A stretch of 64,000 nucleotides of DNA from an uncultured Alphaproteobacteria bacterium. GTDB lineage: Bacteria; Pseudomonadota; Alphaproteobacteria; HIMB59; GCA-002718135. A program made the position numbers and the translations under genes. Position 1 is the first letter of the stretch; every line of letters starts with the position of its first letter. Below, in pieces: positions 36,843 through 49,103 of this stretch. The DNA lies in assembly GCA_902593125.1 (NCBI GenBank), contig CACJGU010000007.1, forward strand, positions 1 through 64,000, given 5' to 3'. The notes beneath the pieces were generated by a model. The model was not told the DNA's origin, ran no database searches, and saw only the letters and a list, made by a program, of their open reading frames with translations.

Positions 36843-38147
36843 TTATTCTAATGTTTCTCTATAAAGACTTACTCCTCGAATTAAATCAATTGCTCTTTGT
36901 AACTGATAATCAATAGCTAATCTTTTTTCAAATTCAGATAACTCTTCTTTGATTTCATTTTCATTTTTGCTAGTCTCATTATTTTTATCTAGTGAATCTT
37001 TTAAATCTGATTCTGAAAAAGTTTTGAAGTTATAAGATTCAAATTCACCTTGTTCAATTATCATATCAGGAGTTATTCCCTTTCCTTGAATAGATTTACC
37101 AGAAGGAGTGTAATATCTCGCTGTTGTTAACCTAATTCCAGTTAAGTCATCACTATTAGATACTTGAAAAGGGATTATTGTTTGTACAGATCCTTTACCA
37201 AATGATTGAGTGCCAATTATTATAGCTCTTCTATGATCTTGAAGTGCACCAGCAACAATTTCAGATGCAGAAGCTGATCCACCATCTATTAATACAACTA
37301 AAGGCTTTCCATTTGTTCGGTCAGCTTTTTTTGCTCTGTATCTTTTTATATCCTTTTTATCTCTGCCTCGTGTTGAAACGATTTCACCTCTTTCAAGAAA
37401 AATGTCTGTTACTTTTACAGCTTGTGTAAGTAACCCACCTGGATTAGAACGTACATCTAAAACATATCCAATAATATTATTGTCTGGATTTGATTGAATA
37501 TTTTTTATTGAATCAACTAATCCTTTTTCAGTTTGTTCATTAAATGAGGTTATTCTTAAATAACCAACATCATCTACAATCTCACTTTTAACCGATCTTA
37601 TATTTATGTAATCTCTAATAATTTTAACCTCAAATGGTTCAGTATTTTCTCTAGATATTGTTATAACTATAGGAGCACCTCTTTCTCCGCGCATTAGTTC
37701 AACAGCTTCGTTAAGAGTAAGGCCGAAAACTGGAGTATCATCAATTTGAATTATGAAATCACCAGCCAATATTCCTGCATCATAAGCAGGAGTATCTTCA
37801 ATTGGTGCTATTACTTTGACGAATCCCTCTTCCATCGTAATTTCAATTCCAAGTCCACCAAACTTTCCTTTAGTGTCCATTTGCATTTCTTTCCAAATTT
37901 CTTCATTCATATATCCAGAATGCGGATCTAGACCTGATAACATTCCATCTATTGCTTTTTCTATTAATTCTTGATCACTTACTTCTTCTACATAGGAAGA
38001 TCTAACTCTATCGAATACTTGTCCAAATAAATCTAAATATTTATATTTTTCTTCATCATTATTAGATGCGTATGAAGAAAAAGAAAAGGTGATGATAAAA
38101 GTATAAATAAATGTGGTATAGATTACTTTCAGACTAATTAAGTTCAT
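36843..38147 (-). CDS. ctpA: C-terminal processing protease (S41, PDZ)
   Basis: FGGLGIEI PDZ, DVRSNPGGLL, DGGSASASEIVAGALQDHRRA, GKGSVQT. Confidence 0.94.
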   Translation of the reverse strand: MNLISLKVIYTTFIYTFIITFSFSSYASNNDEEKYKYLDLFGQVFDRVRSSYVEEVSDQELIEKAIDGMLSGLDPHSGYMNEEIWKEMQMDTKGKFGGLGIEITMEEGFVKVIAPIEDTPAYDAGILAGDFIIQIDDTPVFGLTLNEAVELMRGERGAPIVITISRENTEPFEVKIIRDYINIRSVKSEIVDDVGYLRITSFNEQTEKGLVDSIKNIQSNPDNNIIGYVLDVRSNPGGLLTQAVKVTDIFLERGEIVSTRGRDKKDIKRYRAKKADRTNGKPLVVLIDGGSASASEIVAGALQDHRRAIIIGTQSFGKGSVQTIIPFQVSNSDDLTGIRLTTARYYTPSGKSIQGKGITPDMIIEQGEFESYNFKTFSESDLKDSLDKNNETSKNENEIKEELSEFEKRLAIDYQLQRAIDLIRGVSLYRETLE

Positions 38148-38151
38148 AATA

Positions 38152-38502
38152 TTAAGCTAGTTTAGTTTCAGAAGAATCAAAGTTAATCTCCCACAATTTT
38201 TCTAAATTATATAAATCTCTAGTTTCTTGTCTAAACAAATGTACTAAAACAGATCCAGCATCAACAATAATCCAATCACACTGAGGTCTTCCCTCAGGAT
38301 TAGGACATTTAATACCAATTTTCTTTAAGCGCTTTATAAGCTCATCTGCAGTAGAATCTGCATGTCGAGTAGATCTACATGTAGCAATTATAAAACTGTC
38401 AGCAATTGATGATTTATTAGTCAAATCTATAATTTTAAGATTTTCAGCCTTAGCGTCATCTAAAATAGAAATAATTTGATTTGGTAAGCTTATGTTATTA
38501 AT
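38152..38502 (-). CDS. rsfS: Ribosome silencing factor RsfS, probably starting at ATT
   Basis: KSSIADSFIIATCRSTRHADSTADEL...DWIIVDAGSVLVHLF; reading frame extends through INNISLPNQIISILDDAKAENLKIID with AGAGGT 5 nt before ATT (38502-38500). Confidence 0.82.
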   Translation of the reverse strand: MNNISLPNQIISILDDAKAENLKIIDLTNKSSIADSFIIATCRSTRHADSTADELIKRLKKIGIKCPNPEGRPQCDWIIVDAGSVLVHLFRQETRDLYNLEKLWEINFDSSETKLA

Positions 38503-39079
38503 TTTTACCTCTTAGTTTTTTTCTTTGATTTCTGATTTCGCTTGAGGAAATTTTTATCTCTTTATTTTCAATTACTAACCATGATGGGGTAACAGTAAAA
38601 TCATCTAAATTAGTTTTAGAATTAACAATTCTACTACTTTTAAATTTTTGTGAGGCAATACTTTTCAATGCTTTAGTATTATATCCATGTCTTCTAAAAA
38701 TAACAATAGACATATTATTAAATATCTTTTGCCATTTTTCCCATTTGTGGAAATTAATTAAATTATCAGCACCCATTAACCAAAAAAATTTTATACTGTT
38801 ATAATGTTTAAGAATATAATTAATTGTTTTATACGAATAATCAGAATGAATTTTTTTTTCAATTTCCTGAATTTTTATTGGAAAATTTCTAGTAATATTT
38901 TTACAATTATTTACTCTTTCTACATAACTCGCAGGTTCTGATATCTTTAAAGGATTTTTAGGTGTAACAAGCCACCACACCTCATCTAACTTAAGTATTT
39001 TTTTTGCTTCTAATGATATAAATAAATGACCTTTGTGTGGAGGGTCAAAAGAACCACCAAGCAAACCAATTTTTTTCAA
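38498..39079 (-). CDS. nadD: Nicotinate-nucleotide adenylyltransferase
   Basis: KIGLLGGSFDPPHKGHLFIS, WWLVTPKNPLK, FFWLMGADNL, ISSSEIR. Confidence 0.95.
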   Translation of the reverse strand: MKKIGLLGGSFDPPHKGHLFISLEAKKILKLDEVWWLVTPKNPLKISEPASYVERVNNCKNITRNFPIKIQEIEKKIHSDYSYKTINYILKHYNSIKFFWLMGADNLINFHKWEKWQKIFNNMSIVIFRRHGYNTKALKSIASQKFKSSRIVNSKTNLDDFTVTPSWLVIENKEIKISSSEIRNQRKKLRGKN

Positions 39080-40329
39080 TTACGGTCTTTCCTGGCCGTT
39101 CCCATTAACAACATATTTGAATGTTGTTAAATGTTTTGTTCCTACAGGCCCTCTTACATGTATTTTATCAGTCGATATTCCAATTTCTGCTCCAAAGCCA
39201 AATTCACCTCCATCAGCAAATTGTGTAGATGCATTTTTGAGAATTATAGCACTATCAATTTTATTATAAAATTTTTCAAAAGTAACTTCGTTATTAGTGA
39301 TTATACTTTCTGTATGTCCAGAAGAATAATTATTTATATGCTTTACTGCTTCATCAATACCCTTAACAATTTTTACTGATAGTATTTTATCTAAATACTC
39401 TGTAGACCAATCTTCCTCTTTTGCACTTTTAAAACTGCTATCTAGAGATTGTATATATGAGTCTCCTCGAATTTCACAGTTTATCTCTTTTAAAGGGTTT
39501 AATATCTTTATAGCTTCATCTTTAATTTTTTCATCTATTAAAAGAGTCTCTGCTGCACCACAGATTTCAGGGCGCCTCATTTTACTATTAAAAACTACTT
39601 TTTCTGCAATTTTTAAATCAGCATCTCTATCTACATACACATGACATATGCCGTCTAAATGTTTGATAACAGGTATCTTGCTTGCAGAATTAATTTTTTC
39701 AATTAAGCCTTTTCCACCTCGGGGAATAATTACATCAACATAATCTCTCATACTAAGTAAATGATCAACAGCTTCTCTTTCAGGAGTATTGATCATCTGG
39801 ACACAATATTCAGGTAGACCAGCTTCCATGAAAGCATTAGTTATATTATTCACTAATTCCTTAGAAGAATAAAAACTATCACTTCCACCTCTTAAAATTA
39901 TACAATTACCTGATTTTATTGAAAGACAAGAAGCATCAACAGTCACATTTGGTCTAGACTCATATATAACACCTAACACGCCAAGAGGTGTTGAAATTTT
40001 ACGAAACTGCAAACCATTAGGTCTCTCCCATTTTTCTAAAGTAATGCCAATTGGATCTGGTATTTTAATTATATCTTCAATTGATGTAATTAATCCATCA
40101 ATAGATTTTTCAGTTAATGTAAGTCTATTTATCAAAGGCTTAGGTAAAGATTTTTTTTCACCATTTTCTAAATCAATTATATTAGCTTTAAGAATTTTAT
40201 TTCTGTTTTTATCTAAATTTTTTGTCAACTTTGTTAAGGCAAGATTTTTTTGATCACTGCTACAAACTTTCATGTTTTGAGAGGCATTTTTTGCTCTTTT
40301 TCCTAATTCAATAATATTATTTTCAATAC

Positions 40330-40333
<4 letters not shown>
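39080..40333 (-). CDS. proA: Glutamate-5-semialdehyde dehydrogenase
   Basis: GVIYESRPNVTVDASCLSIKSGNCIILRGGSD, HLDGICHVYVD. Confidence 0.96.
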
Positions 40334-42427
<2,094 letters not shown>

Positions 42428-42441
42428 TTAATTAATTGGGA

Positions 42442-42699
42442 TTATTGTTCTGTGGGAACAACTGATACAAAAGTTCTTACTCTTGTTTTTTTAAAAGCTA
42501 CTTTTCCATTTATTGTTGCAAATATTGTGTGATCTTTACCTATGCCAACATTATCACCTGGATGAAACTTTGTGCCTCGTTGCCTAATAATAATGTTTCC
42601 TGCTATTACGTTTTCACCGCCAAATTTCTTAACTCCAAGTCTTCGACCCGCCGAGTCTCTTCCATTCCTTGAACTACCACCTGCTTTTTTCGTTGCCAT
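42442..42699 (-). CDS. rpmA: 50S ribosomal protein L27
   Basis: [29 protein letters not shown]. Confidence 0.97.
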   Translation of the reverse strand: MATKKAGGSSRNGRDSAGRRLGVKKFGGENVIAGNIIIRQRGTKFHPGDNVGIGKDHTIFATINGKVAFKKTRVRTFVSVVPTEQ

Positions 42700-43220
42700 T
42701 ATTTATCTTCTTTTTTAGTTTTAACAGTTTTTTTAACAGTTTTCTTTACTGATTTTTTCTTAGTAGGTGAAGCTTTATTTGCTGCTTTTTTTGCAACTGT
42801 CTTCTTTTTTGCAACTTTTACCTCTTTAGACTCACTTTTATCTTTAGTAACTTTAGTTTCAGTTTTTTTAACTTTTTTTGTTTCAGGTTCAGCAGTGGAC
42901 TTTTTTCCACCATAAGAAATTGATTCTATTCTTAATACAGTTAGATATTGTCTATGACCTTGTGTTAATCTGTAATTTTGTCTTTTTCTTTTTTTAAAAA
43001 CTATTATTTTTTTATCTCTGATTTGATCAACAATTTTTGCTTCAATTGAAGCATCTTTTAGTAATGGCTCGCCTAAGCTATTTGTGCTTTGATCACTGAT
43101 CGCTAATACATCAGTAATAGACACTTTATCACCTTTGGATCCCTCAAGTTTTTCTACTTTAAGTATCTGACCAGCTCTTGCTGAGTATTGCTTTCCACCA
43201 GTTTTGAAAATAGCTAACAT
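42699..43220 (-). CDS. rplU: 50S ribosomal protein L21 with lysine-rich extension
   Basis: [12 protein letters not shown]...[19 protein letters not shown]-terminal [16 protein letters not shown] tail. Confidence 0.95.
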   Translation of the reverse strand: MLAIFKTGGKQYSARAGQILKVEKLEGSKGDKVSITDVLAISDQSTNSLGEPLLKDASIEAKIVDQIRDKKIIVFKKRKRQNYRLTQGHRQYLTVLRIESISYGGKKSTAEPETKKVKKTETKVTKDKSESKEVKVAKKKTVAKKAANKASPTKKKSVKKTVKKTVKTKKEDK

Positions 43221-43300
43221 ATCTTTTGAAGCCGGGGTTTATAGTGAACTATGCTAATAGTCAAATTAAAAATATGGCGCAAAAACTGGAAATAAAGACC

Positions 43301-44053
43301 TTAAAAGCTATCCTTTGCTTTTCGCAAATAAGCAAACAATTCAAAGTCAGTAAAACCTAGCTCTTTCTTAATTATAGTACCTAATTTTGAATTTTGATTA
43401 AGGAATAAGTTATAGTGTTTTTCATCTTCTAATAAAAAAGGTACAGATTTTCCTTTATTATTTAAATCATCATTAATTTTGTTTCTAACTGTCAAATAAG
43501 CACTTTCTTTTTTGAGTGTTTTCTCAAGAAAATTTAAATTGCTTATTGTATATTCATGACCACAATAAATAATTGTATTTTTATCTAACTCATTAATTTT
43601 TTTTAAACTGTTAAACATTTCATTTAATGTTCCTTCAAACACACGACCACAACCAAGTCTGAACAGTGTATCACCACAAAATAAAACACTATTGTTTTCA
43701 TCATAATAAATTATATGATCTAATGTATGCCCGGGTGTTTTTATTATTCTAAATGTATTTAAGCAGGAGTTGATCTCATCTCCATCACGTAAAACAAATC
43801 TTGTATTTTCAATCTGGGCATTTGGAGAGTGTATATTAACTTTTGGAAAAGCATTAAGTATTCCTTTTACACCTGATGTGTGGTCTTTATGATGATGTGT
43901 AATAAATATATCTTCTATGGTTAAATTGTTTTCAAGAGCAAAATTTAATATAGGATTACTATCAGCAGGGTCTATAACACAGCTCTTAAGCGTGTCATTA
44001 TATAAAACAAAAGAGTAGTTATCTTTTAATTGATTTATAATTTCAACTTTCAT
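43301..44053 (-). CDS. gloB: Hydroxyacylglutathione hydrolase
   Basis: THHHKDHTSGVK, TPGHTLDHI, FCGDTLFRLGCGRVFEGT, CGHEYT. Confidence 0.94.
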   Translation of the reverse strand: MKVEIINQLKDNYSFVLYNDTLKSCVIDPADSNPILNFALENNLTIEDIFITHHHKDHTSGVKGILNAFPKVNIHSPNAQIENTRFVLRDGDEINSCLNTFRIIKTPGHTLDHIIYYDENNSVLFCGDTLFRLGCGRVFEGTLNEMFNSLKKINELDKNTIIYCGHEYTISNLNFLEKTLKKESAYLTVRNKINDDLNNKGKSVPFLLEDEKHYNLFLNQNSKLGTIIKKELGFTDFELFAYLRKAKDSF

Positions 44054-44060
44054 CTAATAA

Positions 44061-44744
44061 CTAATTTGCAATAACAGAATTTTTTGCAAAAACTTTTTTT
44101 GAAGATTTAATTTTTATTGGTTCAAAATTTTTATAACTTAATAAAAAGATAGCTTCATGAGTGAAAAAATTAACTCCAGTAACTGATTCACTTATATCAA
44201 ACTGCTTACCTTTTGATGTTAATCCAATACTTTTTTCAATCACAATATTCATTTCATTACACAAATTCAAAAAATCCTTAATTGTAAAAAAATGAATGTT
44301 AGGTGTGTCATACCATGTATAAGGTAAACTTTCTGTTACTGGCATTTTTCCAGATATTAAAAGCTGTAATCTTATTTTCCAATGTCCAAAGTTAGGAAAA
44401 GAAACTATTGCTTTTGATCCTATTCTTAATAATTCAGACAGAATATCTTTGGGTTTCATCATTGCTTGTAAGGTTTGACTTAAAATTACATAATCAAAAC
44501 TATTATTTGAATATTGAGATAAATCTAATTCGGCATTTCCATGTACAACATTGAAACCTCTTGCGATAGCATTAGCAGCTAAACTTCTATTTAATTCAAT
44601 GCCATGAGTGATCGCATTACGATTATTTTCTAACTGTTCCATTAGACCGCCATCACCACATCCAATATCTAAGATTTTTCTATCTTGTGTGATAAGTGTT
44701 TCAATAAGGGACCAATCTTTTCTTATGCTATTAATTTTATTCAT
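44061..44744 (-). CDS. metW: Methionine biosynthesis protein MetW
   Basis: ILDIGCGDGGLM, SFPNFGHWKIRLQLL, PYTWYDTPNIHFFTIKDF. Confidence 0.94.
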   Translation of the reverse strand: MNKINSIRKDWSLIETLITQDRKILDIGCGDGGLMEQLENNRNAITHGIELNRSLAANAIARGFNVVHGNAELDLSQYSNNSFDYVILSQTLQAMMKPKDILSELLRIGSKAIVSFPNFGHWKIRLQLLISGKMPVTESLPYTWYDTPNIHFFTIKDFLNLCNEMNIVIEKSIGLTSKGKQFDISESVTGVNFFTHEAIFLLSYKNFEPIKIKSSKKVFAKNSVIAN

Positions 44745-45885
44745 CTATCTTCGAAAAGTTATTTGTTAGAAAACCTTTTATAACATTATCTAACTGTGGT
44801 TCCTCTAATAAAAAACTATCATGTCCTTTATCAGTATCAATTTCTAGAAAGCTTACTTTTCTTGATAGAGAATTTAATTGATTTACAATCATTTTACTTT
44901 CTATTGTAGGGAATAACCAATCTGAGGTAAATGAGACTATTAAATATTTTAAATGGTTATTTGGATTATGACTAAACTCGACGTTTTTTCTAAATGTTTC
45001 ATCATGATCAAAATAATCCATAGCTCTTGTTAAATAGAGATATGAATTTGCATCAAATCTTTCAACAAATGATTTACCTTGATATCTCAGATAACTTTCA
45101 ACTTGAAAATCAGCATCAAATCCAAAAGAAATAATGTCTCTTGATTGAAGTTTTCTTCCAAATTTTCTATGCATTGCATCTTCTGATAAATATGTGATAT
45201 GTGCAATCATTCTTGCTACTGATAGACCTCGTTCTGGAACCTCATTATTTTCAAAATAATTTCCATTTTTCCAAATAGGATCACTCATTATTGCTTGCCG
45301 TCCAACTTCATGAAATGCAATGTTTTGAGCCGAATGCTTCAATGCTCCTGCAATATGTATTATATTTAAAATTTTATCTGGAAAATCTATCGACCATTGA
45401 AGTGCTTGCATTGCTCCCATCGAACCACCAATGACAGAAAATAATTTATCTATTTTTAAACTTTCAATTAATAAAGATTGAGCCTTCACCATATCTTTTA
45501 TAGTTATGGAGGGAAAATTAACACCATATGTAACATCACTTTCATTTTGTAACTCTTTTGGACCAGTTGAACCAGCACAACCACCAAGTACATTTGAACA
45601 AATTACAAAAAATTTATCTGTATCAATCGGTTTATTTGGCCCAACCATTCTAGACCACCAACCTTCTCTACCAGTAATAGGGTTATTGTCTGTAACATAC
45701 TGATCCCCTGTCAGAGCATGACAAACTAAAATAGCATTAGTTTTAGAAGAATTTAATTTACCAAAGGTTTTGAATGCAATTTTAAAATTATGTATTATAT
45801 CACCTGATTCAAGCTTCAAATCTACATTATTAAAATAAGCTATTTCACTTTGTAGTTTTAAGTCAGTAGTAATTTTTGTATTCAT
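44737..45885 (-). CDS. metX: Homoserine O-acetyltransferase
   Basis: CHALTGDQ, WWSRMVGP, GGSMGAMQALQW, DKGHDSFLLE. Confidence 0.95.
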   Translation of the reverse strand: MNTKITTDLKLQSEIAYFNNVDLKLESGDIIHNFKIAFKTFGKLNSSKTNAILVCHALTGDQYVTDNNPITGREGWWSRMVGPNKPIDTDKFFVICSNVLGGCAGSTGPKELQNESDVTYGVNFPSITIKDMVKAQSLLIESLKIDKLFSVIGGSMGAMQALQWSIDFPDKILNIIHIAGALKHSAQNIAFHEVGRQAIMSDPIWKNGNYFENNEVPERGLSVARMIAHITYLSEDAMHRKFGRKLQSRDIISFGFDADFQVESYLRYQGKSFVERFDANSYLYLTRAMDYFDHDETFRKNVEFSHNPNNHLKYLIVSFTSDWLFPTIESKMIVNQLNSLSRKVSFLEIDTDKGHDSFLLEEPQLDNVIKGFLTNNFSKIDE

Positions 45886-45933
45886 ATCTTCCTTAATTTA
45901 GCACTGTTTGAAAGAATGAAGGAGGAGTTTAAA

Positions 45934-45983
45934 CGCTTTAGCTGATAATTGCTCCACCCGCAAGCTGTATCAAATCGGTGATA
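45934..45983 (-). promoter_or_regulatory. SAM-II-like riboswitch upstream of metX
   Basis: Reverse strand CACCGATTTGATACAGCTTGCGGGTGGAGCAATTATCAGCTAAAGCG: P1 CACC/GGTG, pseudoknot TTGC/GCAA, terminal GCTAAAG as in SAM-II. Confidence 0.8.
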
Positions 45984-46095
45984 TTGCGTCTTATATAAAT
46001 ATATCTTTTTAAGTCAATAATTGGTGAATTTTTAAATTAAATACTAGTTTATTTTGATTTATAGTTAGATAATTTGTAAAGGATTGCTCAAAATT

Positions 46096-47445
46096 ATGAA
46101 AAATAAAGAATTAGACAACTTAAGAAGCTCAATTAACAATATTGATGATGAAATTTTATCTTTATTATCTAGTCGTTCTAAAATTGTTTTAGAAATAGGA
46201 AAACACAAAAAAGATAATTCTGTTGTTGATCCAGATAGAGAACAAAAAATTCTTGACAGACTAAGCTCTAAATTTACAGGATCTTATCCGAAAGATACTA
46301 TTGTCAGACTATGGAGAGAAATTTTTCAATCTTCTGAAAAACTTCAAAAATTAAACAAGGAAAATATTCAATCAAAAAGATCTATAGAAAATATTAATGT
46401 TTATAAGGGCGGTAAAGCAAAACTAAATAATAATAAAAAAGTTATCAAACTTTCTTCCAATGAGAATCCTTATGGTGCTTCACCAAAAGCAATTGAATTG
46501 TTAGAAACAAAAAATATTAATCATGATTTACATAGATATCCAGAAATTGATGGATCATCATTAAGAGAAGCAATAGCTAAAAATTTTTCTATTAATAGTA
46601 ACAGAATTATTCTTGGTTCTGGCTCAGATGAAGTTTTATTATTTGCGGCTTTGGCATTTTGTCAAGATGGCGATGAAATTCTCCACGCTAATCATGGCTT
46701 TGAGATGTATTCAATTGTTAGTAAAGTAGTTGGTGCAGTTCCAAAAAAAATTGAGGAAGATGTGAAATTTAATATAAATATTGAAAATCTCATAGATCAA
46801 ACAAATGAGGCTACTAAAGTAATTTATATTGCATCACCTAATAACCCCACCGGAACTTATTTATCTAGAGATCAACTAGTTAAATTAATGAATAGTATTT
46901 CTAAAAATATTATAGTTGTTATAGACGGAGCATATGTTGAATATGTACAAAAAGACGATTTTGATAAAGGATTCAGTTTAACGGATGAATATGAAAATAT
47001 TATTTTAACAAGAACATTTTCAAAAACATATGGACTTGCAGCTTTAAGAGTTGGCTGGTGTTATACTAGTCAAAAAATAGCAGACATAATTAATAAAATA
47101 AAACCTCCTTTTAATACGACAACTATTTCACAGTCTTTGGCAATTAAAGCTTTGGAGGATAAAGAGCATATTGAAAACTCTGTTAAATTAAATTCTGAAA
47201 TCAAAAAATGGTTTGAAAAAGAGCTCCAACTTCTAAATATTAAAACTAGACAAACTGAAGGAAATTTTACTTTAATTGAAACTTCAGCAGAAGAAGCTGA
47301 GAAAATTAGTAATCATCTTATGAATGATGGCATTATTATAAGGCGTTTAAATAGTTATAATCTGCCTAATTTTCTAAGAATTAGTATTGGTACAAAAGAA
47401 GAAATGAATTTGACAATTGAAAGTTTGAAGAAATTAAATGTCTAA
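46096..47445 (+). CDS. Chorismate mutase (AroQ-type)-HisC-like aminotransferase fusion
   Basis: LDNLRSSINNIDDEILSLLSSRSKIVLEIGKHK...DPDREQKIL, then SSNENPYGASPKAIE, SPNNPTGTYL, TFSKTYGLAALRVGW. Confidence 0.88.
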   Translation: MKNKELDNLRSSINNIDDEILSLLSSRSKIVLEIGKHKKDNSVVDPDREQKILDRLSSKFTGSYPKDTIVRLWREIFQSSEKLQKLNKENIQSKRSIENINVYKGGKAKLNNNKKVIKLSSNENPYGASPKAIELLETKNINHDLHRYPEIDGSSLREAIAKNFSINSNRIILGSGSDEVLLFAALAFCQDGDEILHANHGFEMYSIVSKVVGAVPKKIEEDVKFNINIENLIDQTNEATKVIYIASPNNPTGTYLSRDQLVKLMNSISKNIIVVIDGAYVEYVQKDDFDKGFSLTDEYENIILTRTFSKTYGLAALRVGWCYTSQKIADIINKIKPPFNTTTISQSLAIKALEDKEHIENSVKLNSEIKKWFEKELQLLNIKTRQTEGNFTLIETSAEEAEKISNHLMNDGIIIRRLNSYNLPNFLRISIGTKEEMNLTIESLKKLNV

Positions 47446-48349
47446 AATAACTTATGATTCGGCATTAGTCATTGGTATGGGATTAATAGGATCATCCATA
47501 GCAAGGGCACTCAAGGAAAAACAATTATCAAAAAAAATTTTTGCTATTGATAAAGATAGTGAGGTAATAAGTATTTCAAAAAATTTAAATCTTGTGGATG
47601 CAATAGAGAGTGATTTAAATAAATATAATCAACAATTTGATATTATTTTTATCTGTACGCCTTTGAGTTCATATAGGAATATATTTACTCAATTAAATAG
47701 CTATGTTGATGAAACATCACTAGTAACAGATGTTGGTTCAACAAAAGTAAGTGTTATAGAAGATTTTAAAGAAACAATTAATAATAAAAACATCTTATTT
47801 GTTCCTGCCCACCCTATCGCAGGATTAGAGAAAAGTGGACCAGAATTTGGATTCGCAAAGTTGTTTGAGAATAGATATTGTATTTTGACCCCAATAGAAA
47901 CTCAGAATGAGATAATAAGGTCAGTTTCAAATATATGGGAGTCATTTGGAATGAATATCGAAATCATGGAACCCAAACGACATGACAGAGTATTAGCAAT
48001 GACATCTCATATCCCACAACTCATTGCATATTCTGTGGTAGGCACTGCAACAGAGCTTGAATCTCAAATGAAAGATGAAGTAATTAAATATTCAGCTGCA
48101 GGTTTTAGAGATTTTACAAGATTGGCAGGTAGTGATCCAGTAATGTGGCGAGATGTTTATGAAAAAAATAAAGAAGCCGTTTTAGAAATGCTTGGTCGTT
48201 TCAGTGAAGATCTACTAACCTATCAAAAGGCAATAAGAAATAATGACTTAAAATATTTGGAAGAAAAATTTATTAAATCAAAAGAAATTAGAAAAATTAT
48301 TGAAGAGATTGGTCAAGCAGGAACTTTTGATCCCACAGAAAAGAATTAA
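47438..48349 (+). CDS. Prephenate/arogenate dehydrogenase (TyrA/TyrC-like)
   Basis: VIGMGLIGSSIARAL, VTDVGSTK, PAHPIAGLEKSGPEFG, SHIPQLIAYS. Confidence 0.92.
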   Translation: MSKITYDSALVIGMGLIGSSIARALKEKQLSKKIFAIDKDSEVISISKNLNLVDAIESDLNKYNQQFDIIFICTPLSSYRNIFTQLNSYVDETSLVTDVGSTKVSVIEDFKETINNKNILFVPAHPIAGLEKSGPEFGFAKLFENRYCILTPIETQNEIIRSVSNIWESFGMNIEIMEPKRHDRVLAMTSHIPQLIAYSVVGTATELESQMKDEVIKYSAAGFRDFTRLAGSDPVMWRDVYEKNKEAVLEMLGRFSEDLLTYQKAIRNNDLKYLEEKFIKSKEIRKIIEEIGQAGTFDPTEKN

Positions 48350-49053
48350 TTATCCAATAATAAGTTTGAAGCAGTTTCTATTCTATTTTGTACTTCGTTT
48401 AATAAAATTTTTTTATCTAAACCCTCATCAATTGTTGGTAAAAATTTTATAGTAATTAATCCTTTTTTTAATATCCATGATTGTTTTGGCCAACATAAAC
48501 CTGAATTTAAAGCAACCGGAAGAATTTTTCTTTTTGTATGATTATAAATTCCAATAAAACCTGTCTTATAATCAGGTTTACTACCAGGAATCTTCCTTGT
48601 GCCTTCAGGAAAAATAATAATCGATGATCCAAAAGATAATTTTGATTGAACTTTTTGTAACATACCTCTCATAGCTTTAGTTCCTCCATCTCTATTAATT
48701 GCAACCATGTTCGACTTGAATAAATATTGGCCAAAAATAGGTATTAAGAAAAGTTCTTTTTTATGAACAAAGAAACAATCTTTTAAATAGTAATAGAGTG
48801 CTAGTGTCTCAAATGCGGACTGATGTTTAGATGCAATTAGGACACTTTCATTTGGAATATTTTCTAAACCTTCAATTTTATGCTTAATATTACATATAAA
48901 ATTAAGAAAAACAAAAATAACTCTTATCCAAAGTTTAGTTGGATATTTAAGTAAATAACTTGGTAAAAAAAGGTATGGTAAACATATAAAACCCATAAAC
49001 ACAGTCCATATAGCTAAGGAAATATAAAATATTATACTTTTTAAAATTAACAT
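48346..49053 (-). CDS. plsC: 1-acyl-sn-glycerol-3-phosphate acyltransferase (PlsC-like)
   Basis: ASKHQSAFET (HX4D-like block with Q/E variant), IIIFPEGTRKIPG. Confidence 0.88.
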   Translation of the reverse strand: MLILKSIIFYISLAIWTVFMGFICLPYLFLPSYLLKYPTKLWIRVIFVFLNFICNIKHKIEGLENIPNESVLIASKHQSAFETLALYYYLKDCFFVHKKELFLIPIFGQYLFKSNMVAINRDGGTKAMRGMLQKVQSKLSFGSSIIIFPEGTRKIPGSKPDYKTGFIGIYNHTKRKILPVALNSGLCWPKQSWILKKGLITIKFLPTIDEGLDKKILLNEVQNRIETASNLLLDN

Positions 49054-49103
49054 ACTTTATGATTTTGTTTTATATACTAGCCTGACTGATCTATATATAA
49101 TTT

